A stretch of DNA of 7,709 bases from an uncultured Saprospirales bacterium. Its GTDB lineage: Bacteria; Bacteroidota; Bacteroidia; Chitinophagales; JADIYW01. Below the pieces are notes generated by a model that saw nothing but the letters and a program-made list of their open reading frames with translations, was not told where the DNA came from and did no database searches. The stretch is from assembly GCA_938008535.1 (NCBI GenBank), contig CALLKF010000113.1, positions 1 through 7,709 on the forward strand, read 5' to 3'. Below are positions 1 through 6,059 of this stretch, piece after piece. The position numbers were made by a program, and so were the translations under genes. The stretch's first letter is position 1; each line of letters begins with the position of its first letter.

Positions 1-306
1 TTGTATAAAAAAGCGCGTATGATTATTGACCATGCAGGCGGCAGACCGGCGCAGTATGGTACTATAAAAGGTATTGCAAAAGACAGCGTGAGTGGTTTGG
101 TGATTGAGGATGTGTTAGTAGAAATTTTAGAGAATGAACTTGCGATGACGACAAATGCATTAGGTGAATATTCGCTGAATACTGCGGCTGGTACTTATTC
201 AATCCGTGCGTCTGCAGATGGTTATACTGAAACAGAATTGACTGGCTTGGTTGTTGTGAAAGGTGAGGACTTAACGGTTGATATTTTACTGGAACCAATG
301 GTTTAA
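1..306 (+). CDS. C-terminal fragment of a carboxypeptidase-regulatory-like domain protein (5' partial)
   Basis: The frame is already open at base 1 and ends with TAA at 304-306, leaving about 101 residues. Residues about 22-100 look like a carboxypeptidase-regulatory-like beta-sandwich (CarboxypepD_reg family): a strand opening in GTIKGIAKDSVSGL, then TTNALGEYSLN, then AAGTYSIRASADGY, and a last strand ending DILLEP. Such domains are usually appended to secreted or surface proteins of Bacteroidota and are thought to act as structural or binding modules; no catalytic residues are seen. Residues 1-20 (YKKARMIIDHAGG) read like the end of a preceding helical region. I therefore infer that TTG at base 1 is an internal leucine codon and that the gene starts outside the window. 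The first 60 bases are richer in GC than the rest. The role of the whole protein cannot be told from this end piece. Confidence 0.72.
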   Translation: MYKKARMIIDHAGGRPAQYGTIKGIAKDSVSGLVIEDVLVEILENELAMTTNALGEYSLNTAAGTYSIRASADGYTETELTGLVVVKGEDLTVDILLEPMV

Positions 307-338
307 ATTTTCTCTTGTTTACTTCATTCATATTTGGA

Positions 339-363
339 CCTCGCGAAAGCGAGGTTTTTTTTT
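339..363 (+). terminator. Intrinsic terminator after the carboxypeptidase-regulatory-like gene
   Basis: A perfect six-pair GC-rich stem (CCTCGC / GCGAGG) closes on a GAAA tetraloop at 339-354 and is followed by nine T at 355-363. It lies 32 bases after the stop codon of the plus-strand gene. On the minus strand the stem has no T run after it, so it should stop plus-strand transcripts only, shielding the convergent gene that ends at 395. Confidence 0.93.
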
Positions 364-394
364 GTCTGAACTGTGATTTGTTTGATGTAAGTGA

Positions 395-826
395 TTACAA
401 GTCTTCAAAAGCAGGCAAAGAGAAAATTTGAGTGGATGTTTCATTTTCTATTTTGAAATAATAGATTTGATTTCCGTTGGTTATTATTAAAAATGGAACG
501 TTTAGTTTTAGGTTATAGGTTGCGATTTGGCGCAGTGTTTTTTCGTTGAGTTCTACGTTTTCTTCTTTGCATTCAATTAAAATTTTTGGTTGCAATTGCT
601 GATTGAATACTACAATATCGTAACGTTTACTAAGTTCGTTTACGGTAATTGTTTTTTCTACAGAAATATATTTTTGAGGAAAATGATATTCATGGATGAG
701 TAGTTGTAATGTGAATTGCCGAACTTTTTCTTCTGGTGTGAGTAGTATCCACTTTCTTCTAATCAAACAAAAAATATGTTTTTTGTTGTTGATTATTTTT
801 ATGGATGGAAGTAATTTTTTGCTCAC
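395..826 (-). CDS. Small HsdR N-terminal-like protein with PD-(D/E)xK nuclease fold
   Basis: This 143-residue protein resembles the N-terminal nuclease domain of type I restriction subunit R (HSDR_N-type families). Near the N-terminus it has the block RRKWILLTPEEKVRQ (residues 23-37). The nuclease-like core follows: D70 in KRYDIVVF and E85-C-K87 in ILIECKE, matching the D...ExK metal-binding signature, then a helix QIATYN and a strand PFLIITNG (111-118). Stand-alone versions of this length are, as I recall, common in Bacteroidota; their role is unknown. No helicase, methylase or specificity gene is nearby, so a working restriction system is not supported. The start is GTG at 826: a stop codon lies two codons upstream, no methionine codon occurs inside, and the N-terminus then has a plausible length. 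The gene follows lepB by 28 bases and is probably read with it. The GTG start lies inside the tandem motif at 824-850. Confidence 0.85.
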   Translation of the reverse strand: MSKKLLPSIKIINNKKHIFCLIRRKWILLTPEEKVRQFTLQLLIHEYHFPQKYISVEKTITVNELSKRYDIVVFNQQLQPKILIECKEENVELNEKTLRQIATYNLKLNVPFLIITNGNQIYYFKIENETSTQIFSLPAFEDL

Positions 827-850
827 AGATTACACTGATTTTCACAGAAA
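824..850. repeat. Three tandem copies of a CACAGATT-like motif
   Basis: Copies begin at 824 (CACAGATT), 833 (CACTGATT) and 843 (CACAGAAA), spaced 9 and 10 bases apart, about one helical turn. The array fills nearly all of the gap between lepB and the HsdR-N-like gene and includes that gene's GTG start. I recall very similar strings (ATCTGTG repeated, with AAA or TAA between copies) as dispersed intergenic sequences in many bacterial genomes, but cannot verify this here. Confidence 0.6.
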
Positions 851-854
851 TGTT

Positions 855-2417
855 CTATTTACTCAAACTTTTCACACTTCTGAATATTCGATTCCAACGG
901 ATAGATTCAAAGAAGGAATGGAAATTATCTTTCGACAACCACACAAATAACGGCTTTCCAACGATATGGCTTTCCGGCACAAAACCCCAATATCTTGAAT
1001 CGGCAGAATTGTGACGATTGTCACCCATCATCCAATAGTAATCTTGCTGAATGGTATAGGTTTTTGTTGGCTTTCCATCAATGATGTATTGACCATTTTC
1101 CATCGTAAAGGTATGTCGTTCGTGTGTAGTAATGATGTTGTAGTAGAAAATAATGTTATCTGGTGTAAGCGTAATAATTTCTCCTTTTTTGGGAATGTTG
1201 ATTGGTCCGTAATTGTCCAGGTCCCATTTTAATTTGATGCTACCACCGTTTTCCATATCCATGGTGTCGTTTGGAAATAAAGCAGAATTTGCAGGATTTG
1301 CTTGTGCATAAATTTCATTTAATGGATTGTAATTGGTAACAGAATCTACGTTTGGTGATTTTTTAATTGCCTCTAATTGGCTATCGTTTAATAATACTTT
1401 ATAGTGATTGGTTGAATACAACAGTTCATTAAATTTTGAAATACATACATCAACAGGCATAATTGGACTACCCATTCCATCCATAAAGCTCCATTCTTTA
1501 AAATCTTTGTACCAATCAATTTTTAACTGATCTAGAGCATCAATTGAAAAAGGTTTGTTTACATACACGTTATAAGCAAATTGCATGTTGCTGAAATGCG
1601 CGTGTTTTACACCATTAACATACCATTCTTTATTTTTAATTTCAAGATTATCACCTGGAATACCAACGCAACGTTTTACATAATTCTCGCGCTTATCAAT
1701 TGGTCGTTCAGGAAAGCCATACGCATCACCTGGATAGTTAAATACAACTATATCGTCTCTTTCTATTTTTTCAAAACCTGGTAATCGGTGATATGCTAAC
1801 TGAATTATTTTGGAGTAAGCATTGTTTTTGTTTTCTGAAATTGAATGATGGAAAAAAGGAATAGCAATTGGCGTTATTGGTGTTCGAGCGCCATAATTTA
1901 ATTTGCTTACAAATAAAAAATCGCCTTCTAATAATGAACCTTCTAGTGAAGTTGTAGGAATTTTATATGCTTCAATCACAAAGGTTCTGATGATAGTTGC
2001 TGCAACAACTGCAAACAAAATAGCATCAGACCATTCACGTACCATCGATTTTTTTACTTTTTTCTCTTTATCTAAAGTATGGCTTGGACCTTCATATTTT
2101 GTACTGGCATCCGCAAATCCTAAAAACGGAAAATAAATAAAACCAAAGAATGTAGCTACAAAATGATGTAAAAAAGAGCGTTTGCCAAATGAATTACAGA
2201 AGTCGGTTGCCCAAGTTAAGCCAAATAAGAAGTTAACATACGGTACCAAACCCCAAAAAGCTTGCTTTTTGGGTCGTCCGATTATTTCCATTAAGGTAAA
2301 ATCTTGTACTAAAGGAATAAATACATGAGTTGGATTTTTTCCTGCTTTTTTATACATACCAAAAGCGAAGAAATGTAGGATATAATAGAGTAGATATACG
2401 TAGATTAATGTTAGCAT
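855..2417 (-). CDS. lepB: Signal peptidase I with N-terminal membrane domain
   Basis: Type I signal peptidase (family S26) cuts signal peptides from secreted proteins at the outer face of the inner membrane. The 520-residue protein has an N-terminal region with about three hydrophobic segments (about 3-20, 53-70, 85-100), resembling the DUF5684-type membrane domain I recall in Bacteroidota signal peptidases. Another membrane segment (about 131-149) precedes the catalytic part. The nucleophile is Ser157 in IPTTSLEGSLLEGDF, aligned with Ser90 of E. coli LepB. The general-base lysine is Lys248 in NYVKRCVGIPGD. Box E is GDNRHNSADSR at 465-475. About 217 residues separate Lys248 from box E, well above the roughly 130 in E. 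coli, so there is a long insert of unknown role at about 270-430. Leucine follows the catalytic serine, where methionine is more usual. It starts at ATG, 76 bases after the dapB stop. Confidence 0.95.
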   Translation of the reverse strand: MLTLIYVYLLYYILHFFAFGMYKKAGKNPTHVFIPLVQDFTLMEIIGRPKKQAFWGLVPYVNFLFGLTWATDFCNSFGKRSFLHHFVATFFGFIYFPFLGFADASTKYEGPSHTLDKEKKVKKSMVREWSDAILFAVVAATIIRTFVIEAYKIPTTSLEGSLLEGDFLFVSKLNYGARTPITPIAIPFFHHSISENKNNAYSKIIQLAYHRLPGFEKIERDDIVVFNYPGDAYGFPERPIDKRENYVKRCVGIPGDNLEIKNKEWYVNGVKHAHFSNMQFAYNVYVNKPFSIDALDQLKIDWYKDFKEWSFMDGMGSPIMPVDVCISKFNELLYSTNHYKVLLNDSQLEAIKKSPNVDSVTNYNPLNEIYAQANPANSALFPNDTMDMENGGSIKLKWDLDNYGPINIPKKGEIITLTPDNIIFYYNIITTHERHTFTMENGQYIIDGKPTKTYTIQQDYYWMMGDNRHNSADSRYWGFVPESHIVGKPLFVWLSKDNFHSFFESIRWNRIFRSVKSLSK

Positions 2418-2420
2418 AAG

Positions 2421-2448
2421 TGAATATTGAATTATAGATAATGAATAG
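2421..2448. repeat. Degenerate 7-base repeat before lepB
   Basis: Four head-to-tail heptamers on the plus strand: TGAATAT, TGAATTA, TAGATAA, TGAATAG. The array begins 3 bases upstream of the lepB start codon, so it would lie in the leader of a lepB message. It is one of five period-7 arrays in the window that sit close to minus-strand start codons. Confidence 0.5.
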
Positions 2449-2460
2449 GTGTGTTTTAGC

Positions 2461-2476
2461 TTTGTAATATTACAAA
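2461..2476. promoter_or_regulatory. 16-base perfect palindrome between dapB and lepB
   Basis: TTTGTAATATTACAAA reads the same on both strands with no mismatch. It lies 17 bases after the dapB stop and 43 bases before the lepB start, in transcription order. Its form suits a site for a dimeric regulator, or a weak hairpin in RNA. It is AT-rich and lacks a following T run on the minus strand, so it is a poor terminator. A regulator cannot be named. Confidence 0.35.
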
Positions 2477-2493
2477 ATGGTTGTTAAGATTTG

Positions 2494-3237
2494 TTATTTG
2501 TTAAAACCAAGAACATCTTCCATAGAGTAGGCGCCTTTTTTGTTTAAAAGCCAATCAGCAGCTAAAAGAGCGCCACCTGCAAACCCTTTACGGTTGTGTG
2601 CTGTATGAATTAAATCAATTTTGTCTATATCTGATTCATAGGTAACAATATGCGTTCCTGGTACATTTTCTTCTCTTTTTGATAGGATAGAAAGTGTTTC
2701 TGTGTTTTTGGTTTCGTTGTTAATCCAATCTTTTTTACGTTCAATGCGTTTTAGTATATCTAATGCCGCATGCAAACCAGTGCCACTTGGTGCATCTTTC
2801 TTTTCTGCATGATGAATTTCTTCGAGCAAAATATTGTATTCTTCATGGTTATTCATGATTTGCGCTAAATATCGATTTACTTCAAAAAAGATATTGACAC
2901 CGATACTAAAATTTGGCGCAAAGAGAAATGCTTTGTTGTTATCGATTGCATATTGTTTTATTTCTGTCAGTTTTTCAGTCCAACCAGTGCTACCAACCAC
3001 AACAGGAATATCAGCGTCGAAGCACCATTTGATATTCTCTACAGCCGTATGTGGTGAAGTAAACTCAATGGCCACATCAACTTGTTGCAAATCTTCTTTA
3101 GTGATGGAGTTTCTATTTTCAACATCAATTATTAAAGAAATATCATAGTGCTTTTTGCCTAATTTTTCATTCTTTTCTTTTGCTATTTCGTGAATAGCTT
3201 TTCCCATTTTTCCGTAACCAATTAGTGCAATTTTCAT
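2494..3237 (-). CDS. dapB: 4-hydroxy-tetrahydrodipicolinate reductase
   Basis: DapB reduces 4-hydroxy-tetrahydrodipicolinate with NAD(P)H to tetrahydrodipicolinate, on the path to meso-diaminopimelate for peptidoglycan and to lysine. It acts in the cytoplasm, usually as a tetramer. The 247-residue protein opens with the nucleotide-binding loop MKIALIGYGKMG (GYGKMG at 7-12). It has the GSTGW block at 82-86, APNFSIGVN at 107-115, and the substrate-binding signature EIHHAEKKDAPSGTG at 140-154. His142 and Lys146 align with His159 and Lys163 of E. coli DapB. The C-terminal NRKGFAGGALLAADWL block (215-230) is also typical. At 247 residues it is somewhat shorter than the 273 of E. coli, because the loop before the catalytic block is compact. 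It starts at ATG 45 bases after the DUF5683 stop and is probably in the same transcript. Confidence 0.97.
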   Translation of the reverse strand: MKIALIGYGKMGKAIHEIAKEKNEKLGKKHYDISLIIDVENRNSITKEDLQQVDVAIEFTSPHTAVENIKWCFDADIPVVVGSTGWTEKLTEIKQYAIDNNKAFLFAPNFSIGVNIFFEVNRYLAQIMNNHEEYNILLEEIHHAEKKDAPSGTGLHAALDILKRIERKKDWINNETKNTETLSILSKREENVPGTHIVTYESDIDKIDLIHTAHNRKGFAGGALLAADWLLNKKGAYSMEDVLGFNK

Positions 3238-3251
3238 ATTTTAGTCGAAGG

Positions 3252-3272
3252 TGATAAGTAGTAAGTAATAAG
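3252..3272. repeat. Degenerate 7-base repeat before dapB
   Basis: Three adjacent heptamers on the plus strand, TGATAAG, TAGTAAG and TAATAAG, share the pattern T-N-R-T-A-A-G. On the coding strand they read as CTTAxxA units. They lie 14 bases upstream of the dapB ATG in the 45-base gap after the DUF5683 gene. Confidence 0.55.
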
Positions 3273-3282
3273 ATTTTCAGAT

Positions 3283-4140
3283 TTATTTGATATTCAAATT
3301 TAAGGCAATTCCAGCATAATACATTTCATTCAAATTATTAATTTTCGGTTTTACTTTTATTGAAAGGTTGTCGCTAATATCAAATGAGTGTAAATGAGCG
3401 TCCACAACAGCATCTACAATAGAGAGACCCCAAACAAAAATGGTTCCGAATGCTGCCAGTTGCACATTTTTGCGATAGGTATCACGAAAAGAAGCCAATT
3501 CTTCTGCATCATAATCTGAATATGGTTCAGGATTTGGCACATCATTATAACTATTCCGAATATAACCGTTGAATTTTCTCAACTTTTGCCCATTATCAAT
3601 CACAAAATATAAAACGGCACCCATTGCTGCATAGACAATCGGTAGTTTCCAGTATTTTTTCATATAAATTTGTCCCAAACCTGGACAAACCGCAGCGCGC
3701 CAAGCAGCAGTTTTTGGAGAATAGTGAGTAGTATCAATTTTCTTCTGTTTTTTTATTTTTTTAGAAGTTAATGTAGTTAAACCAACAGTAGTATCCGTTT
3801 TTATGGTGTCAATTAGTGCTTCATTTTTAGAAGGAAAGAATTTACGTTTTGGAGTCGTTACTGTATCTGATTTATATATTGGATCATTAATAGGTGATGG
3901 TTTAACCACAGTTGTCGAGTTAGATGGAACAGATTTAGTTACTGGAACTGTTTCTTTTGCTTTCGCTTTTGGTGATAACTTGTTGTTTTTAAGCTGATTA
4001 AAAATAGAATCTTGAAAAGCCATCCTTTTCAAGATGTCAGCAGAGTCAATTATAGAAGTTTGTGCTTTAATGGAGGCAAACGAACCAATTAGAAGAATAA
4101 ATAAAATAGATTTACAAATCGAGTGACGAAAATCGTACAT
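3283..4140 (-). CDS. DUF5683-type envelope protein with signal peptide
   Basis: With the chosen start this is a 285-residue protein. Residues 1-26 form a signal peptide (basic start MYDFRHSICK, hydrophobic SILFILLIGSFASI, likely cut near KAQ). Residues about 30-140 are a low-complexity linker rich in Lys, Thr, Pro and Ser. The C-terminal half carries the conserved block SPKTAAWRAAVCPGLGQIY (141-159), then KKYWKLPIVYAAMGAVLYFVI, a first membrane segment, and a second near AAFGTIFVWGLSIVDAVVDAHL. These fit the DUF5683 family, which I recall beside parB and dapB in Bacteroidota; its function is unknown. An upstream in-frame ATG at 4182 would add 14 residues and leave only 4 bases after parB. I prefer 4140 because it gives a normal signal peptide, a 46-base gap like the neighbouring ones, and a start at the heptamer repeat as for other genes here. 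The longer form remains possible. Confidence 0.8.
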   Translation of the reverse strand: MYDFRHSICKSILFILLIGSFASIKAQTSIIDSADILKRMAFQDSIFNQLKNNKLSPKAKAKETVPVTKSVPSNSTTVVKPSPINDPIYKSDTVTTPKRKFFPSKNEALIDTIKTDTTVGLTTLTSKKIKKQKKIDTTHYSPKTAAWRAAVCPGLGQIYMKKYWKLPIVYAAMGAVLYFVIDNGQKLRKFNGYIRNSYNDVPNPEPYSDYDAEELASFRDTYRKNVQLAAFGTIFVWGLSIVDAVVDAHLHSFDISDNLSIKVKPKINNLNEMYYAGIALNLNIK

Positions 4141-4154
4141 CGTACATCGTACAT
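4134..4154. repeat. Three perfect tandem copies of CGTACAT
   Basis: CGTACAT occurs three times without mismatch at 4134-4140, 4141-4147 and 4148-4154. On the coding strand this is ATGTACG three times, so each unit carries an ATG, and because 7 is not a multiple of 3 the three ATGs lie in three different frames. Only the one at 4140 is in frame with the DUF5683 gene. Loss or gain of one unit would put the upstream ATG at 4182 out of frame but leave the start at 4140 intact. Confidence 0.85.
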
Positions 4155-4186
4155 ACTGAATTATAAATTGTAAAATGTGCATTAAC

Positions 4187-5101
4187 TTAATCTTTCTCCA
4201 TAATATCCAACAATCTATTTAAATCTGAAACAGAATAAAAAGGAATAACGATTTCACCTTTATCAGCAGTTGTCTTTTTAATTTTTACTTTAGTTTCTAA
4301 TAAATCCATTAATTTTTGTTGTACATTTTTATAAGCAACAGGTAAAGGTGTCTCTTTCTTATCAGGTTTCGAATTGCCTTGTGTACTTTTTGCAGACAGT
4401 AATCGTACTAATTCTTCAGTTTTTCGTACGTTTAACTCTTTGGTATTTATTTCTTTAAGTACATAAAGTTGTTTTTCTACTTCAGGAATAGAAATGATAG
4501 CACGTGCATGACCCATAGAAATAAATTTATCGCGTAAAGCTTTTTGTATTTCTGGTGGCAATTTCAATAAACGTAAATAATTGGTTACTGTTGAACGGTC
4601 TTTGCTTAAACGTTCGCCTAAATTTTCGTGTGTTAAATCACATTCGTCAATCAAGCGTTGGTAGGTGAGTGCTATTTCGATAGCGTTTAAATCTTCGCGC
4701 TGAATATTCTCAATTAGTGCCATTTCCACCACTTCCTGGTCGTTGGCTGTGCGCACATAAGCAGGAATTTCTGTTAAACCAGCCATTTTTGAAGCACGCA
4801 ACCTACGTTCACCAGAAATTAACTGGTAGCGTTTGTCTGATATTTTTCGAACCGTAATTGGCTGAATGACACCATGTACTTTTATAGAGCCAGACAATTC
4901 TTCCAATGCTTCTTTGTTAAAGTCGGCACGAGGTTGAAATGGATTTACTTCGATTTGAACTAGTGGAATCTTCGGAACGGTATTTATAATCGAATCTTCA
5001 TCTGTTGCACTTATTTTCAAAACTTCTGTTTCGTCATCAATATCTGATAACAAGGCACGAATTCCTTTTCCTAACGCGTCTTTTTTCTTTAGTAATGCCA
5101 T
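4187..5101 (-). CDS. parB: Chromosome-partitioning protein ParB
   Basis: ParB binds centromere-like parS sites, spreads along DNA as a CTP-dependent clamp, and is moved by ParA to segregate the origin region. The 304-residue protein begins with the typical LGKGIRALL (10-18), related to the N-terminal segment that stimulates ParA ATPase. The nucleotide-binding core has NPFQPR (53-58), the GERRLRAS box (97-104) and ENIQRED (131-137). A helix-turn-helix follows at about 157-180 (LTHENLGERLSKDRSTVTNY), giving parS recognition. After a linker rich in Lys, Ser and Thr (about 233-250), the last 50 residues should be the dimer domain. Length and order are normal for chromosomal ParB. It starts 56 bases after the parA stop, with a hairpin in the gap. 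No full parS site is visible in the window. Confidence 0.97.
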   Translation of the reverse strand: MALLKKKDALGKGIRALLSDIDDETEVLKISATDEDSIINTVPKIPLVQIEVNPFQPRADFNKEALEELSGSIKVHGVIQPITVRKISDKRYQLISGERRLRASKMAGLTEIPAYVRTANDQEVVEMALIENIQREDLNAIEIALTYQRLIDECDLTHENLGERLSKDRSTVTNYLRLLKLPPEIQKALRDKFISMGHARAIISIPEVEKQLYVLKEINTKELNVRKTEELVRLLSAKSTQGNSKPDKKETPLPVAYKNVQQKLMDLLETKVKIKKTTADKGEIVIPFYSVSDLNRLLDIMEKD

Positions 5102-5116
5102 TTTATTTTTAGTTTG

Positions 5117-5149
5117 AAATCTTCAATGGTTTTAAAACCTTGAAGATTT
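5117..5149. other. Hairpin in the parA-parB gap
   Basis: The left arm 5117-5126 (AAATCTTCAA) pairs perfectly with 5140-5149 (TTGAAGATTT). After a single unpaired T at 5127, the inner palindrome GGTTTTAAAACC (5128-5139) continues the stem. The result is about 14 pairs with one bulge and a TTAA loop. On the minus strand, the sense of parA and parB, only three T follow, so it may be a processing, stability or partial-attenuation structure. It could also be a protein-binding palindrome in DNA. Confidence 0.5.
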
Positions 5150-5157
5150 TATGTAGT

Positions 5158-5982
5158 TTAATTCAATTTCTCGTCAATCGGTTCTTCAATGAATTTTTCT
5201 TCCATTGGAATATTAGTCATACCATTATTTTGCATGATTTCTCTAGCCAAATTCAAATAATTGATAGCTCCTTTGCTGTCTGCATCATACATAATAATTG
5301 GCTGACGCAAACTTTGTGCTTCACCTAAACGTGTATTTCTATGAATAATAGTATTAAAAACGCTTTGCTCGAACCTTCTTTTTACTTCAGAAACCACTTG
5401 ATTGGATAAATTCAGACGTTGATCGTACATTGTCAATAAAATTCCTTCAATTTCTAGTTCTTTGTTGAGTCTGTTTTGAACGATTTTAATGGTGTTTAAG
5501 AGCTTACCTAAACCTTCTAATGCAAAATACTCGCATTGAACTGGCACTAAAACCGAATCAGCAGCTGTTAAAGCGTTTACGGTTATTAAACCTAAAGACG
5601 GTGAACAATCGATGATGATAAAATCATACTGTTTCTTTAACTCGTTCAAAATTTCTTTAAGAATTTTTTCACGATTTGGATGATTAATTAACTCAATTTC
5701 AGCACCAACCAAGTCCAAATGAGCTGGTAATAAGAATAAGTTTGGTGTATCTGTATCCAAAATAATGTCTTTTGCTTTTGCATTATCAATCAAACATTCA
5801 TACAAACTTACTTTTATATTTCTTGGGTCGAAGCCACAACCACTGGTGCTGTTTGCCTGTGGATCTGCATCAATCAACAATGTTTTTTGTTCTAAAATAG
5901 CTAAGCTTGCTGCAAGATTTATAGCTGTTGTTGTTTTTCCAACACCACCTTTTTGATTTGCTATACTGATTATTTTTCCCAT
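5158..5982 (-). CDS. parA: Chromosome-partitioning ATPase ParA
   Basis: ParA (Soj) is a deviant-Walker ATPase. It dimerises with ATP, binds DNA non-specifically and is driven off by ParB, which moves parS-bound origins. The 274-residue protein starts MGKIISIANQ and has the deviant Walker A loop KGGVGKTT at 11-18, with signature Lys11 and Lys16. The A' motif is LLIDADPQ (35-42) and Walker B is FIIIDCSPSLG (121-131, Asp125). The C-terminal basic block TRLGEAQSLRQPI (217-229) belongs to the DNA-binding surface of chromosomal ParA. There is no N-terminal DNA-binding extension of the plasmid ParA type, so a chromosomal role is more likely. The tail (about 257-274) is acidic and variable. It lies directly before parB, the usual order, and 77 bases after the metallo-hydrolase gene, which may share its transcript. 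Confidence 0.97.
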   Translation of the reverse strand: MGKIISIANQKGGVGKTTTAINLAASLAILEQKTLLIDADPQANSTSGCGFDPRNIKVSLYECLIDNAKAKDIILDTDTPNLFLLPAHLDLVGAEIELINHPNREKILKEILNELKKQYDFIIIDCSPSLGLITVNALTAADSVLVPVQCEYFALEGLGKLLNTIKIVQNRLNKELEIEGILLTMYDQRLNLSNQVVSEVKRRFEQSVFNTIIHRNTRLGEAQSLRQPIIMYDADSKGAINYLNLAREIMQNNGMTNIPMEEKFIEEPIDEKLN

Positions 5983-5988
5983 GTTTTT

Positions 5989-6023
5989 GTTTAAGTTAAG
6001 TGTAATAAGTTGTTTGTTATAAG
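5989..6023. repeat. Degenerate 7-base repeat before parA
   Basis: Five consecutive heptamers on the plus strand: GTTTAAG, TTAAGTG, TAATAAG, TTGTTTG, TTATAAG. Three of them end in TAAG, in the same phase as the arrays at 3252-3272 and 6751-6771. The array starts 6 bases upstream of the parA ATG. The individual units are degenerate; the period is the main evidence. Confidence 0.45.
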
Positions 6024-6059
6024 TTTGTTATATTAATATTGAAATGGAATTTAAATAAC

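Noticed and set aside
1..306. Complete small protein starting with TTG at base 1.
   Set aside because: The frame is open at the edge, there is no upstream sequence to show a start, and the first residues look like the middle of a helix.
62..331. Open minus-strand frame of 89 codons opposite the carboxypeptidase-regulatory-like domain.
   Set aside because: Its product is rich in His, Gln and Ser without family features, and it lies antisense to a frame with a clear domain and terminator.
395..826. Possible type I restriction or other defence system.
   Set aside because: Only a single small N-terminal-like domain is present; no helicase, methylase, specificity or other defence genes lie in the window.
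696..1014. Two overlapping plus-strand frames across the ends of the HsdR-N-like gene and lepB.
   Set aside because: Both are antisense to conserved coding sequence, have no recognisable protein features, and one runs through the GDNR box of lepB in the wrong sense.
2834..3148. Plus-strand frame of 104 codons inside dapB.
   Set aside because: It is the antisense of conserved DapB blocks, including the substrate-binding motif; no independent support.
3803..3997. Plus-strand frame opposite the linker of the DUF5683 protein.
   Set aside because: It arises from the low-complexity Lys/Thr/Pro linker read backwards; no start signal or family match.
6031..6040. Short AT palindrome ATATTAATAT upstream of parA.
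   Set aside because: Only ten bases of pure A and T; expected by chance in this composition.
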